From positions 1,364,001-1,428,000 of the forward strand of contig NZ_RBKS01000001.1 of NCBI RefSeq assembly GCF_003634555.1: DNA of 64,000 nucleotides. The letters are read 5' to 3'. Within the stretch, counting starts at the first letter, position 1, and every line of letters begins with the position of its first letter. Shown here in pieces: positions 18,909 to 27,351 of this stretch. The translations under genes were made by a program, and so were the position numbers. The DNA comes from Frondihabitans australicus (GTDB lineage Bacteria; Actinomycetota; Actinomycetes; Actinomycetales; Microbacteriaceae). The notes beneath the pieces were generated by a model. The model had not been told where the DNA came from and searched no databases. It was given only the letters and a program-made list of their open reading frames with translations.

Positions 18909-19748
18909 CTAGCCGCAGAACTCCGGCGGGATGTAGTTGTCGGAGCTCACGAACATCGCCTGAACCGTGGCCGAGGCGTTGTCGACCTCGAAGTCGATCC
19001 AGTGACCGGCCCCGTCGGAGAGGCCGTAGCCGGTCTCGCTCGGATACGTCGAGACCGACACCAGCCCCGAGTACGTCGAACGGAGTTCGTCGGACGTGGA
19101 CCCGATGTGGATCCCGTGGGGCGTCGCCAGGGTGCCCGTGGACGAGTTGGCCGCGACCAAGCCGTCGACCGCCACGTAGCCCACCGTGCTGGGGCTGCTC
19201 AGGCCGACCACGATCTGCGTGCCGTCCGGCAGATCGTAGAAGTGGGTGCCCTGCACGAGACCGCCGCCGCAGTCCGTGACGGTCAGGCCGGCCGCCTTGG
19301 CGATGGCGTCGGCGTCCGCCAGCGGCATGCCCGGCTTCAGCGGCCCGATGCCGGCGGTCGTGATCTGCCAGGTGTCGACGTCGGTCGGAGTGTTCGCCGT
19401 CGGCGTCGGCGTCGGTACGGGCGACGCCGAGCCGGCCGGGTCGACGATGCCGTTCGAGTCGGTGGGCTGCGGCGTGATCGAGGGGCGCGACGAGGGCTGC
19501 GACGTGGGCACGGCGATGTTGCCGCCGGGATCGTGCGACGCGGTGCCGCGCGTGGCCGCGAAGCCGATGCCCGCCGCGGCGACGACGCAGACGGTGGCGA
19601 ACGACGCGATCAGGATTCCGCGGGTGCGCTTGCGTGTGCGGGTGATGCGGCGCGCGTCGGCGTCGTCCGCGAGAGCGCCGCGGAGCATGCTCTCGATGGC
19701 GTCGCCGCGGCGAGGGTCGAGCGGGGGAGTGGAGAACGAGGAAGTCAT
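18909..19748 (-). CDS. Membrane-anchored partner of ECF sigma factor, copy 2
   Basis: 279 residues with the same plan as the product of 17412-18236: about 45 cytosolic residues, a helix (ILIASFATVCVVAAAGIGFAA), a Pro/Ser/Thr spacer, and an exported domain beginning WQITTAGIGPLKPGMPL. The C-terminus again carries a Cys (PPEFCG). The shared ITTAGIGP block and terminal EFC are the best conserved features. ATG overlaps the stop of the sigma gene. Likely anti-sigma-like or ligand-sensing, by context only; no zinc anti-sigma motif. Confidence 0.7.
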   Translation of the reverse strand: MTSSFSTPPLDPRRGDAIESMLRGALADDADARRITRTRKRTRGILIASFATVCVVAAAGIGFAATRGTASHDPGGNIAVPTSQPSSRPSITPQPTDSNGIVDPAGSASPVPTPTPTANTPTDVDTWQITTAGIGPLKPGMPLADADAIAKAAGLTVTDCGGGLVQGTHFYDLPDGTQIVVGLSSPSTVGYVAVDGLVAANSSTGTLATPHGIHIGSTSDELRSTYSGLVSVSTYPSETGYGLSDGAGHWIDFEVDNASATVQAMFVSSDNYIPPEFCG

Positions 19749-20374
19749 CGGGTACCTCCGAGGGTCGACGCCGAGGCGCCCGTGTCGGAATCGGGAGAAG
19801 TCGAGGAGAGGTCGAGGCCGAGGTCGGTCCCGGCCGCGAGGGTGAGGTCGGCGAGCCGCTTCTTGGCCCGCGAGAGGCGTGACTTGACGGTGCCGACCGG
19901 CACGTCGAGGGCGGTCGCGGCGTCGGCGAGCGAGTACTCGTAGACGACGCAGAGCGTGAGCACGTCGCGGTCGTTGGGCGAGAGCCTGAGGAACGCGGCG
20001 CGGAGCGCACTCTCGCGACCGGTCGAGTCCCAGCGCGTCAGGACCTCGTCGGAGTGGTCGTCGGCGTGCTCCTGCGGCGACAGCTTGCTCATCGCGATGC
20101 GGTGACGCCGTCTCGACCGGTCGACGTTGCGGGAGACGAGGTTGGTGCAGACCAGCAGCCAGGCCAGGATCGACCCGTCGACCAGGCGCACGTTCGATCG
20201 GCGGCGCCACGCCTCGAGGAAGACGAGCGCGGTGACGTCTTCGGCGTCGTGGCTCGAGCGAGTCAGGCGCAGGGCCTGACCGTAGATGCGGTCGCGATGC
20301 TCGCGGAAGAGCGTGGCGAACGACGAGTCGTCGCCTTCTCGGGCTCGCTCCCAGATGGTGATCTCATCGGGCAA
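19745..20374 (-). CDS. ECF-type RNA polymerase sigma factor, copy 2
   Basis: 209 residues from a TTG start (MPDEITIWERAREGDD) chosen by alignment with copy 1 and a GGGGG stretch 9 bases upstream; GTG 20431 would add 19 residues. Region 2 (FATLFREHRDRIYGQAL, DVTALVFLEAWRR) and region 4 (LSPNDRDVLTLCVVYEYS, VPVGTVKSRLSRAKKRL) are clear. Followed by a coupled membrane partner. The two sigma-partner pairs stand head to tail and look like an old tandem duplication. Confidence 0.9.
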   Translation of the reverse strand: MPDEITIWERAREGDDSSFATLFREHRDRIYGQALRLTRSSHDAEDVTALVFLEAWRRRSNVRLVDGSILAWLLVCTNLVSRNVDRSRRRHRIAMSKLSPQEHADDHSDEVLTRWDSTGRESALRAAFLRLSPNDRDVLTLCVVYEYSLADAATALDVPVGTVKSRLSRAKKRLADLTLAAGTDLGLDLSSTSPDSDTGASASTLGGTR

Positions 20375-20434
20375 GGCTGTGTACCCCCAGTGGTTCTGTG
20401 ATCGCAGTGCGTGTGGTGACTGCACGACCACTGA

Positions 20435-20462
20435 TGTCCGCTGACGCGAAAAGGTTCCACCC
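20435..20462 (-). promoter_or_regulatory. ECF-type promoter element, copy 2
   Basis: Minus strand reads GGGTGGAACC, 10 bases, AGCGGACA, identical in both blocks and spacing to 18871-18898. It lies 60 bases upstream of the TTG start of the sigma gene, and just after the stop of the SURF1 gene. Confidence 0.6.
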
Positions 20463-20474
20463 TGCTCGGGAAGG

Positions 20475-21365
20475 TCAGCGGCCGATCATGGTGCCGGGCC
20501 GCGACGAGGAGTACCCGGCCTCGTCGAGCTCGTGGTCTTCGATGTCGGCGTCGGTCGGGCCGCGCTTCTGACGCTTGCGCTCTCGCTCCTCCTCGAGCCA
20601 GCGCTGGTCTTCCTCGTCGCTGTAGCGGGCGTCGTACTCCTGCCGGATCACGTAGATGAGGAACCCGAAGGCGGCCAGGGCGAACATGACCCACTGGATC
20701 GCATACGACAGGTTGAGCGACCAGTCGACCTGAGGCTTGAGGGCGGGCTTCGGCAGGTTCGCGGCGCCGGGCGACGGCGTCTCGCTCTTCAGCTTGCCGT
20801 AGGCGGCGGTGTACGCGGTCAGGCCGGTCTTCTTCGCGATGTCGGCCGGCTGGATGCGGGCGACCTCGTTGACGCCCTTCGGGTCGGTCCGGCCCGGCAC
20901 ATCGCCCTGCGCGGGCGCGAGTCGAGCCACGACCGTGACCTCGCCTTTCGGCGGCGTCGGGATGGAATCGGGGTAGTCGTGGTCGTTGCCGGTGGCGACC
21001 CAGCCTCGGTCGATGATGAAGACGCGGCCCGAGGCGAGCTGGAGCGGCACGAGCACGTCGAAGCCCGGGTAGCCGTTGTAGCTGATGTCGCGGGCGAGGT
21101 AGGTCTTCGACGTCAGATAGTGGCCGGTGAGCCTGAGGGGCTTGAACTCGTCGGACGAGTCGTAGGAGTGAAGCGTCGGAAGCACGCTGTCGATCGACAC
21201 CGGCTTCGCGTTGTAGTTCGCGTCGAGCTTGTCTTGGAGCGCGAGGTTCTCAGACCGGCGATCCCACTGCCAGTGCGACAGCAGCACGCAGATGATGGCG
21301 AACGCGACCGCGATGCCGAGATAGCCCAGCCACTTCTTCGACAGGACGAAGCGCCACTCCCTCAC
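20475..21365 (-). CDS. SURF1 family cytochrome oxidase assembly protein
   Basis: 296 residues: N-terminal membrane helix (WLGYLGIAVAFAIICVLLS), an exported domain with GFDVLVPLQLASGRVFIIDRG, where the conserved RGW follows, and a C-terminal helix (AIQWVMFALAAFGFLIYVI), then a long charged tail. SURF1 proteins assist heme A insertion into aa3 oxidase, matching ctaA and ctaB in this window. GTG 21365 overlaps the TGA of the upstream small gene (GTGA). The bacterial family is well known; the partner here is inferred. Confidence 0.9.
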   Translation of the reverse strand: MREWRFVLSKKWLGYLGIAVAFAIICVLLSHWQWDRRSENLALQDKLDANYNAKPVSIDSVLPTLHSYDSSDEFKPLRLTGHYLTSKTYLARDISYNGYPGFDVLVPLQLASGRVFIIDRGWVATGNDHDYPDSIPTPPKGEVTVVARLAPAQGDVPGRTDPKGVNEVARIQPADIAKKTGLTAYTAAYGKLKSETPSPGAANLPKPALKPQVDWSLNLSYAIQWVMFALAAFGFLIYVIRQEYDARYSDEEDQRWLEEERERKRQKRGPTDADIEDHELDEAGYSSSRPGTMIGR

Positions 21366-21607
21366 GAGCTCGCCTCCGCTCCGACCCGTTCGACGGTCTC
21401 GCCCAGTGCGGTGACGACGACGGGGAAGTCGCGCGACCGCAGAAAACCTTCGAGATATTCTACGTGGCTCTCGCAGGCCGCCCACGTCTTCACGCGTTCG
21501 GGGCCGTGGATGCGCGGGTTCCTCCAGTGGACCGCCCGGGTGGCGTCGAGCCTGCACCCGGCGCGAGAGCACTGCGGGGTCGACGGCCCCTCCGAGCCCA
21601 GGATCAC
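21362..21607 (-). CDS. Small Cys/His protein of unknown function
   Basis: 81 residues with QCSRAGC (Cys 13 and 18), an invariant-looking AVHWRNPRIH, and ACESHVEYLEGFL (Cys and His near 45-48), which could form a zinc site. GTG start. It is coupled by a four-base overlap to the SURF1 gene downstream, an arrangement suggesting a link to oxidase assembly or metal handling. I do not recognise a named family. Confidence 0.7.
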   Translation of the reverse strand: MILGSEGPSTPQCSRAGCRLDATRAVHWRNPRIHGPERVKTWAACESHVEYLEGFLRSRDFPVVVTALGETVERVGAEASS

Positions 21608-21623
21608 GCGACGGCCTTCACGG

Positions 21624-22346
21624 TCACTCGCGCGGCCGCGGCTGGACGTTCGCGGCGTCCCGCGCCGCCGCGGCCTGCCGCGCGCGCTCGATCCGCTCGG
21701 CCTGCTGGTCGCGGGACTCGGGCTGCGTGTGCGGGGCGGCGTCGCCCGACGACGCGGGCTGGGCGCGACGCGGCTCCGTGCCGGGGGCGTAGGCGGCGTA
21801 GTAGACGCGGGGCTCTTCGGGCGCCGAGCGATTCTGCTCCTGCGCGCGGCGGCGGCGGTCGGCGTTCGCGTCGCGCCCGGACTGCCCTGGGGCGGCGTCG
21901 GCGGGGCGTGGGGGAGCAGGGGTGTCGCGCGGGGTCTCGTCGGCGCCGTCGGCGTGTGGCGCTGCTCCTGCGCCCTGGGGGTCGTAGCCGGTGAACTCGG
22001 TCGGGCGGTACAGCTCGACGCCGCCCGGGCGCTCGACCTCGCCCGCGGTGCCGTCGTGGCCCGCGTTCGCGATGACGACGGCGAAGTAGGGCAGCACGAC
22101 CGCGGCGATGGCCGGGGCGAGACGCCACCAGCCGGGCACGAAGAAGACGGCGATCACACAGATCGTGCGGATGCCCATCGAGATCGCATAGCGGACCATG
22201 CGCGCCCGCTGCTCGTCGCGGGGAGCCGGGGGCAGGCTCGTGATCGTGTTCGAACCGCCGTTCAGCGGTGTCACGCGCGACTTCTTGCTCTTGATCTTCA
22301 TACGCTCACGGGCTCGGGTGGCATCGCGGTCGGATGCACGCTCCAT
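21624..22346 (-). CDS. DUF3099 membrane protein
   Basis: 240 residues. Core (about residues 30-100) matches DUF3099: SLPPAPRDEQRARMVRYAISM, then two membrane helices (TICVIAVFFVPGWWRL and AIAAVVLPYFAVVIANAG). The remaining 130 residues are a disordered Pro/Arg/Gln-rich tail that contains a copy of the dispersed 12-mer. ATG 22346 is used; ATG 22301 (MKIKSKK) is nearly as good. It lies 16 bases before the small Cys/His gene and probably starts that operon. Function unknown. Confidence 0.82.
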   Translation of the reverse strand: MERASDRDATRARERMKIKSKKSRVTPLNGGSNTITSLPPAPRDEQRARMVRYAISMGIRTICVIAVFFVPGWWRLAPAIAAVVLPYFAVVIANAGHDGTAGEVERPGGVELYRPTEFTGYDPQGAGAAPHADGADETPRDTPAPPRPADAAPGQSGRDANADRRRRAQEQNRSAPEEPRVYYAAYAPGTEPRRAQPASSGDAAPHTQPESRDQQAERIERARQAAAARDAANVQPRPRE

Positions 22347-22488
22347 GGTAAGTCGTTCTCGGGTGGGTGGAGCCTCGACAGTAGGCTTGTCGGCGGCCCT
22401 GGCGCTTCGCGGCGGTCGGGGTCGCTCGACATCGAACGACATGGCGCGAGTTGCGCGACGCGTTCTTCCCGGCTTCTTGGAGAGACTC

Positions 22489-23199
22489 ATGACCACACCC
22501 CGCACCGTCCTGGTCACCGGCGGCAACCGCGGCATCGGCTTCGCCATCGCTCAGCAGTTCCTCGCCGACGGCCACCGCGTCGCCGTCACCGCGCGATCGG
22601 GTCAGGGGCCCGAGGGGGCTCTCACGGTGCACGCCGAGATGACCGACAGCGCCTCGATCGACGCCGCGTTCACGCAGATCGAGCAGGAGCTCGGCGCCGT
22701 CGAGGTCGTCGTCGCCAACGCCGGCATCACGAAGGACACCCTGCTCATGCGCATGTCGGACGACGACTTCACGTCGGTGCTCGACACCAACCTCGGCGGG
22801 GCCTTCCGCGTCGTCAAGCGCGCGTCGAAGGGCATGCTCAAGGCCCGCTTCGGACGAATCGTGCTCATCTCGAGCGTCGTCGGACTCTACGGCGGCGCCG
22901 GCCAGGCGAACTACGCCTCGTCGAAGAGCGGCCTCGTCGGCTTCGCCCGGTCGATCACGCGCGAGCTCGGCGCCCGCGGCATCACGGCGAACGTCGTCGC
23001 CCCGGGCTTCATCGAGACCGACATGACGGCCGTGCTGCCGGAGGCCCAGCAGGCCGAGTACAAGAAGTCGATCCCGGCCGGCCGGTTCGGCACGACCGAC
23101 GACGTCGCACGGGCTGTGACGTGGCTGGCGTCGGACGACGCGGCGTACATCTCGGGCGCCGTGATCCCGGTCGACGGCGGCCTCGGGATGGGCCACTAG
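22489..23199 (+). CDS. fabG: 3-oxoacyl-ACP reductase FabG-type short-chain dehydrogenase
   Basis: 236 residues, classical SDR: TGGNRGIG at 11-18 (NADP loop), NAGITKD, catalytic Ser in LISSVVGLYGGAGQ, YASSK (Tyr-x3-Lys), and C-terminal GAVIPVDGGLGMGH typical of FabG. It reduces 3-oxoacyl-ACP in fatty acid synthesis; a different ketoreductase role cannot be excluded. GGAGAG lies 6 bases before ATG. The 9-bp end of the gene with its stop is tandemly repeated (23194-23202, 23203-23211). Confidence 0.9.
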   Translation: MTTPRTVLVTGGNRGIGFAIAQQFLADGHRVAVTARSGQGPEGALTVHAEMTDSASIDAAFTQIEQELGAVEVVVANAGITKDTLLMRMSDDDFTSVLDTNLGGAFRVVKRASKGMLKARFGRIVLISSVVGLYGGAGQANYASSKSGLVGFARSITRELGARGITANVVAPGFIETDMTAVLPEAQQAEYKKSIPAGRFGTTDDVARAVTWLASDDAAYISGAVIPVDGGLGMGH

Positions 23200-23242
23200 G
23201 GGCACTAGGGCCTCTCGATTTGGCGCGCCTGCAGGCCGGGCG

Positions 23243-23881
23243 CTAGCCGCGGAGGCCCAGCAGCGGGAGCACCTGCGAGAGGTCGCGCACGGGCATCGAG
23301 ACGTCGGCCGACGCACGGACCTTCGGCTTCGCGTCAAAGGCCACCGACAGGCCCGCGACGCGCATCATCTCGAGGTCGTTCGCGCCGTCGCCGATCGCGA
23401 CCGTGCGCGGCAACGGGACGCCTGCCTCCTGCGCCCATTCGGTGAGCGCGGCGGCCTTCGCGGCGGCGTCGACGATCGGGCCGTCGACCCTGCCGGTGAG
23501 CACGCCCTCGGAGACCTCGAGCCGGTTGGCCCGCCAGAAGTCCAACCCGAGACGCTCGGCGACCGGGTCGAGCAGCTCGTGGAACCCGCCGGAGACGACC
23601 CCGACCAGCCCGTCGGCGGCATGGACGCCGGCGATCATGTCGGGAACACCGGGGGTGACCAGGATCCTGCTGCCGACGCTCTCGAACACGCCCTCGTCGA
23701 CGCCCCGCAGCGTCGCCACCCGCTCGGTGAGCGACTCGGCGAAGTCGAGCTCGCCCGCCATCGCCCGCTTGGTGATCTCGCGCACGGCGTCGTGGCTGCC
23801 TGCGACCTCGGCGAGCAGCTCGATGGCCTCGTTCTCGATGAGGGTGGAGTCGACGTCGAGAACTACGAGGAAGCGAGGCAC
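23243..23881 (-). CDS. serB: Phosphoserine phosphatase SerB
   Basis: 212 residues, HAD superfamily. Motif 1 DVDST at residues 9-13, SGG in motif 2 (VVSGGFHELLD), and motif 4 GDGANDLEMM. It dephosphorylates phosphoserine, the last step of serine synthesis. It is the short form without an ACT domain. Likely leaderless: TACCCT (23893-23888) ends 6 bases before the GTG start. Convergent with fabG, 43 bases apart, with no clear hairpin between. Confidence 0.92.
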   Translation of the reverse strand: MPRFLVVLDVDSTLIENEAIELLAEVAGSHDAVREITKRAMAGELDFAESLTERVATLRGVDEGVFESVGSRILVTPGVPDMIAGVHAADGLVGVVSGGFHELLDPVAERLGLDFWRANRLEVSEGVLTGRVDGPIVDAAAKAAALTEWAQEAGVPLPRTVAIGDGANDLEMMRVAGLSVAFDAKPKVRASADVSMPVRDLSQVLPLLGLRG

Positions 23882-23931
23882 CCAGCCAGGGTAGTGGTGC
23901 CGGGCTTCCCATGACGCCGCACAGTTCGCCG

Positions 23932-23984
23932 AGTGGCAGGAAAGTGCTGATGCGGGCGCCCGGGATCAGCAGTTTCTTGCCACT
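23932..23984. repeat. Large imperfect inverted repeat after glgC
   Basis: Arms AGTGGCAGGAAAGTGCTGAT (23932-23951) and 23965-23984 pair at 18 of 20 positions around a GC-rich 13-nt loop. It lies between the glgC stop and serB, both on the minus strand. No T run follows, so it may be a factor-dependent terminator or a mobile palindrome remnant. Confidence 0.6.
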
Positions 23985-24004
23985 CGCGGGACGAGGTGAG
24001 CGAG

Positions 24005-25246
24005 CTACTGCTCGACGCGGACGCCCTTGCCGACCACGGTGATGCCGGAGGGGGTGACTGTGAAGCCGCGGGCGCGGTCGGCCTCGGCATCGAGACCGAT
24101 GTGGGCGCCGTCGGCGATCACGACGTCCTTGTCGAGGATCGCGCGGTTGACGATCGAGTTCTTGCCGACGTAGATGCGGTCGAACAGCACGGAGTCGACG
24201 ACGCGCGAGCCCGAGTCGAGCGTGTTCCACGGCCCGACGACGCTGCGCTCGATGTGCGAGCCGATCGACACGGTGCCGAGCGACACGATCGACTCGATGA
24301 GCGAGCCCGGGTTTCCGTGCGCATCGCGCCCGAACTTGGCCGGCGGCGAGTTGAGCTGCTGGCTGTAGATCGGCCACGACGTGTTGTAGAGGTTGAAGAC
24401 CGGAAGCGCGGCGATGAGGTCGCGGTGGGCGTCGTAGAACGAGTCGATCGTTCCGACGTCGCGCCAGTAGTAGCGGTCGCGCTCGGTCGACCCGGGAACA
24501 TCGTTGCGGTTCAGGTCGTACACGGCGCAGTCGCCTCGCGACACGAAGTCGGGGATGATGTCGCCGCCCATGTCGTGGTTCGACGCGGGGTTCTCGCCGT
24601 CGCGCAGCACGGCGTCGATCAGCGCGTCGGCGTTGAAGACGTAGTTGCCCATCGACGCGAGCACCTCGTCGGGGGAGTCGGCGAGGCCGACCGGGTTCTT
24701 CGGCTTCTCGAGGAACGCGTCGATGAGGGTCGCGTCGTCCTCGTTGGTCTGGATGACGCCGAACTGGTCGGCCAGCGAGATCGGCTGGCGGATCGCGGCG
24801 ACGGTCGCGCTCTTGCCCGACTCGATGTGCGCCTGCACCATCTGGTCGAAGTCCATGCGGTAGACGTGGTCGGCGCCGACCACGACGACGATGTCGGGCT
24901 TCTCGTCGCGGAGCAGGTTGAGGGACTGCAGGATCGCATCCGCCGACCCCGCGAACCACCTCTTGCCGAGGCGCTGCTGCGCGGGGACCGAGGCCACGTA
25001 GGCGCCGAGGAGGCCCTCGATGCTCCAGGTCTGCGACACGTGGCGGTCGAGGCTGTGCGACTTGTACTGCGTCAGCACGACGATCTGCCGGAGCCCGGAG
25101 TTGATGAGGTTCGACAGCGCGAAGTCGATGAGACGGTAGTTGCCACCGAAGGGGACCGCGGGCTTGGCACGGTCGGCCGTCAGGGGCATCAGCCGCTTGC
25201 CCTCTCCGCCGGCGAGAACGATGCCGAAAATCTTCTTCGATGCCAT
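24005..25246 (-). CDS. glgC: Glucose-1-phosphate adenylyltransferase
   Basis: 413 residues, full length. Makes ADP-glucose from ATP and glucose 1-phosphate. Seen: GIVLAGGEGKRLMPLT (nucleotide loop), KPAVPFGGNYRLIDFALSN, WFAGSADAI, GADHVYRMDF, and C-terminal left-handed beta-helix repeats (IGSHIERSVVG, DKDVVIADGAHIG). ATG start, with CATTCT six bases upstream that may be a weak leaderless -10. Divergent from the glycosyltransferase that uses its product, with 46 bases between starts. Confidence 0.95.
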   Translation of the reverse strand: MASKKIFGIVLAGGEGKRLMPLTADRAKPAVPFGGNYRLIDFALSNLINSGLRQIVVLTQYKSHSLDRHVSQTWSIEGLLGAYVASVPAQQRLGKRWFAGSADAILQSLNLLRDEKPDIVVVVGADHVYRMDFDQMVQAHIESGKSATVAAIRQPISLADQFGVIQTNEDDATLIDAFLEKPKNPVGLADSPDEVLASMGNYVFNADALIDAVLRDGENPASNHDMGGDIIPDFVSRGDCAVYDLNRNDVPGSTERDRYYWRDVGTIDSFYDAHRDLIAALPVFNLYNTSWPIYSQQLNSPPAKFGRDAHGNPGSLIESIVSLGTVSIGSHIERSVVGPWNTLDSGSRVVDSVLFDRIYVGKNSIVNRAILDKDVVIADGAHIGLDAEADRARGFTVTPSGITVVGKGVRVEQ

Positions 25247-25292
25247 GAGGCCAGAATGGCACGTTCCGCATGAGAACGACTACCGTAAGGGC

Positions 25293-26474
25293 GTGCGAGT
25301 CGATGTGATCTCCAAGGAATACCCGCCCAACGTCTACGGCGGGGCGGGCGTCCACGTCACCGAGCTCGTCAAGGCCCTCCGCGAGAGCATCGAGGTGCAG
25401 GTGCGGGCCTTCGGTCAGCCCGTCGACGAGGCGGACACCACCGGGTATCCCGACCTGGCGGAGCTCGACGGCGCCAACGGCGCCCTGAAGACCCTCGGTG
25501 TGGATGTCCGGATCGCGCAGGACGTCGCGGGCGCCGACGTCGTCCACTCGCACACCTGGTACGCCAACGCCGCGGGCCAGCTGGCGCAGATGCTGCACGA
25601 CGTCCCGCACGTGCTGACGGCGCACTCCCTCGAGCCGCTTCGGCCGTGGAAGGCCGAGCAGCTCGGCGGCGGCTATCGCGTGTCGAGCTGGATCGAGCGC
25701 CAGGCCTATGAGACCGCCGATCACGTGATCGCGGTCAGCGACGGCATGCGACGCGACATCCTGCGCGCCTACCCGCAGATCGACGAGCAGAAGGTGAGCG
25801 TCGTCTACAACGGCATCGACCTCTCCTCCTGGCGTCGCCTCGACGAGCCCGAGCTCGTCCGCTCGCTCGGCATCGACCCCGACCGCCCCGCGGTCGTCTT
25901 CGTCGGCCGCATCACCCGCCAGAAGGGCCTGCCGTACCTTCTGCGCGCCGCGGCCCTCCTGCCGCCCGAGGTCCAGCTGATCCTGTGCGCAGGAGCACCG
26001 GACACCCCCGAGATCATGGAGGAGGTCACCGGCCTCGTCCGCGAACTGCAGGAGTCGCGCACCGGCGTCGTCTGGATCGAGCGGATCCTGCCCCGCGACG
26101 AGCTCTGCGCCGTGCTCTCGGCGTCGACCGTGTTCGTCTGCCCCTCGATCTACGAGCCGCTCGGAATCGTCAACCTCGAGGCCATGGCCTGCGGCCTGCC
26201 CGTGGTCGGCACCGCGACCGGCGGGATCCCCGAGGTCGTCGCCGACGGTCTGACCGGGCGTCTCGTGCCGATCGAGCAGGCCACCGACGGCACCGGCACG
26301 CCCCTCGACCCGGAGAAGTTCGTGAACGACCTTGCGGCGATCCTCACCCAGACCGTGGCCGACGCCGGCATGGCGTCGCTGATGGGGCAGGCCGGGCGCA
26401 TGCGGGCCGAACAGGACTTCAGCTGGGCGTCGATCGCCGAGCGGACGCTCGGGGTGTACCGCTCGCTGGCGTAG
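25293..26474 (+). CDS. glgM: Alpha-maltose-1-phosphate synthase / glycogen synthase (GlgM type)
   Basis: 393 residues, GT-B fold. N-terminus VISKEYPPNVYGGAGVHVTE and C-terminal YEPLGIVNLEAMACGLPVV (E-x7-E) are visible. The length and N-terminus match the mycobacterial Rv1212c group, which uses ADP-glucose and glucose 1-phosphate to make maltose 1-phosphate, rather than the longer classical GlgA; databases often call both glgA. Leaderless: TACCGT (25281-25286) lies 6 bases before GTG. Its substrate is made by divergent glgC. Confidence 0.88.
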   Translation: MRVDVISKEYPPNVYGGAGVHVTELVKALRESIEVQVRAFGQPVDEADTTGYPDLAELDGANGALKTLGVDVRIAQDVAGADVVHSHTWYANAAGQLAQMLHDVPHVLTAHSLEPLRPWKAEQLGGGYRVSSWIERQAYETADHVIAVSDGMRRDILRAYPQIDEQKVSVVYNGIDLSSWRRLDEPELVRSLGIDPDRPAVVFVGRITRQKGLPYLLRAAALLPPEVQLILCAGAPDTPEIMEEVTGLVRELQESRTGVVWIERILPRDELCAVLSASTVFVCPSIYEPLGIVNLEAMACGLPVVGTATGGIPEVVADGLTGRLVPIEQATDGTGTPLDPEKFVNDLAAILTQTVADAGMASLMGQAGRMRAEQDFSWASIAERTLGVYRSLA

Positions 26475-26565
26475 GTTCGGCGGCCTTCGGCTGCTCCTGC
26501 GGCCGTTGTCCACAGGTGTCGGTGAGTCGGGCTTTTCGGTGCGCTCGACTGAGTAGAGTTCAGAC

Positions 26566-27351
26566 ATGCCCACCGTTCTGCAGCTCACCGATGTGTCCGT
26601 CGTCCGGAATGGCTCTCGGATCGTCGACGACGTCTCGTGGACTGTCGACTCCGACGAGCGCTGGGTCGTGCTCGGGCCGAACGGCGCCGGCAAGACCACC
26701 GTGCTGCAGGTCGCGGCCGCCCAGACGCACCCGTCGTCAGGCGGCGTCGAGGTGCTCGGCGAAGACGTGGGCAGCGTCGACCTCTTCGACCTCCGCCCCC
26801 GCATCGGCTTCGCATCGACCACCATCGCCCGCCGGATCCCGCCGACCGAGAAGGTCATCGACGTCGTGCTCACCGCGGCGTACTCGGTGACGGGGCGCTG
26901 GAACGAGGAGTACGAGAACGTCGACGTCCGCCGTGCGCAGCGGGTGCTCGACGAGTGGAAGCTGGGGCACCTCGCCGACCGCACGTTCGGCGGGCTCAGT
27001 GACGGCGAGCAGAAGAGGGTGCAGATCGCCCGCGCCGTGATGACCGACCCCGAGCTCCTGCTGCTCGACGAGCCGGCCGCGTCGCTCGACCTCGGCGCGC
27101 GCGAAGAGCTTCTGCAGATGCTCGGCGGCTACGCCTCGAGCGAGGGCGCCCCGGCCATCGTGATGGTCACGCACCATGTCGAGGAGATCCCGCGCGGCTT
27201 CACGCACGCGCTGCTGCTGTCGCACGGCAAGGTGCAGGCCGCCGGTCCGCTGGCCGAAGTGCTGACGGCCGAGATCCTGGGCGAGACGTTCGGCTTGTCG
27301 CTTACCGTGACCGAGACCGACGGCCGTTTCGCCGCCCGCGCCGCGAGCTAG
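26566..27351 (+). CDS. ABC transporter-type ATP-binding protein
   Basis: 261 residues, single ABC domain: Walker A GPNGAGKTT near 39-47, a modified signature GLSDGEQKRVQIAR, Walker B LLLLDEPAASLDLG, and switch His in VTHHVEEIP. No membrane or solute-binding partner is adjacent. The sequence style (ARRIPPTEKVIDVVLTA, HHVEEIPRGFTHALLL) resembles the soluble YlmA/ModF-like group with a possible role other than transport. Leaderless: TAGAGT (26554-26559) six bases before ATG. Ends in CTAG shared with the convergent transporter gene. Confidence 0.85.
   Translation: MPTVLQLTDVSVVRNGSRIVDDVSWTVDSDERWVVLGPNGAGKTTVLQVAAAQTHPSSGGVEVLGEDVGSVDLFDLRPRIGFASTTIARRIPPTEKVIDVVLTAAYSVTGRWNEEYENVDVRRAQRVLDEWKLGHLADRTFGGLSDGEQKRVQIARAVMTDPELLLLDEPAASLDLGAREELLQMLGGYASSEGAPAIVMVTHHVEEIPRGFTHALLLSHGKVQAAGPLAEVLTAEILGETFGLSLTVTETDGRFAARAAS

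Noticed and set aside
17412-19748. The two sigma partners as classical zinc anti-sigma factors
   Set aside because: The HxxxCxxC motif is missing in both; only topology and coupling support a regulator role.
23334-26984. A 1216-codon minus-strand frame across serB, glgC, glgM and the ABC gene
   Set aside because: Antisense to several certain genes; no domain and typical Arg/Pro/Ala-rich shadow composition.
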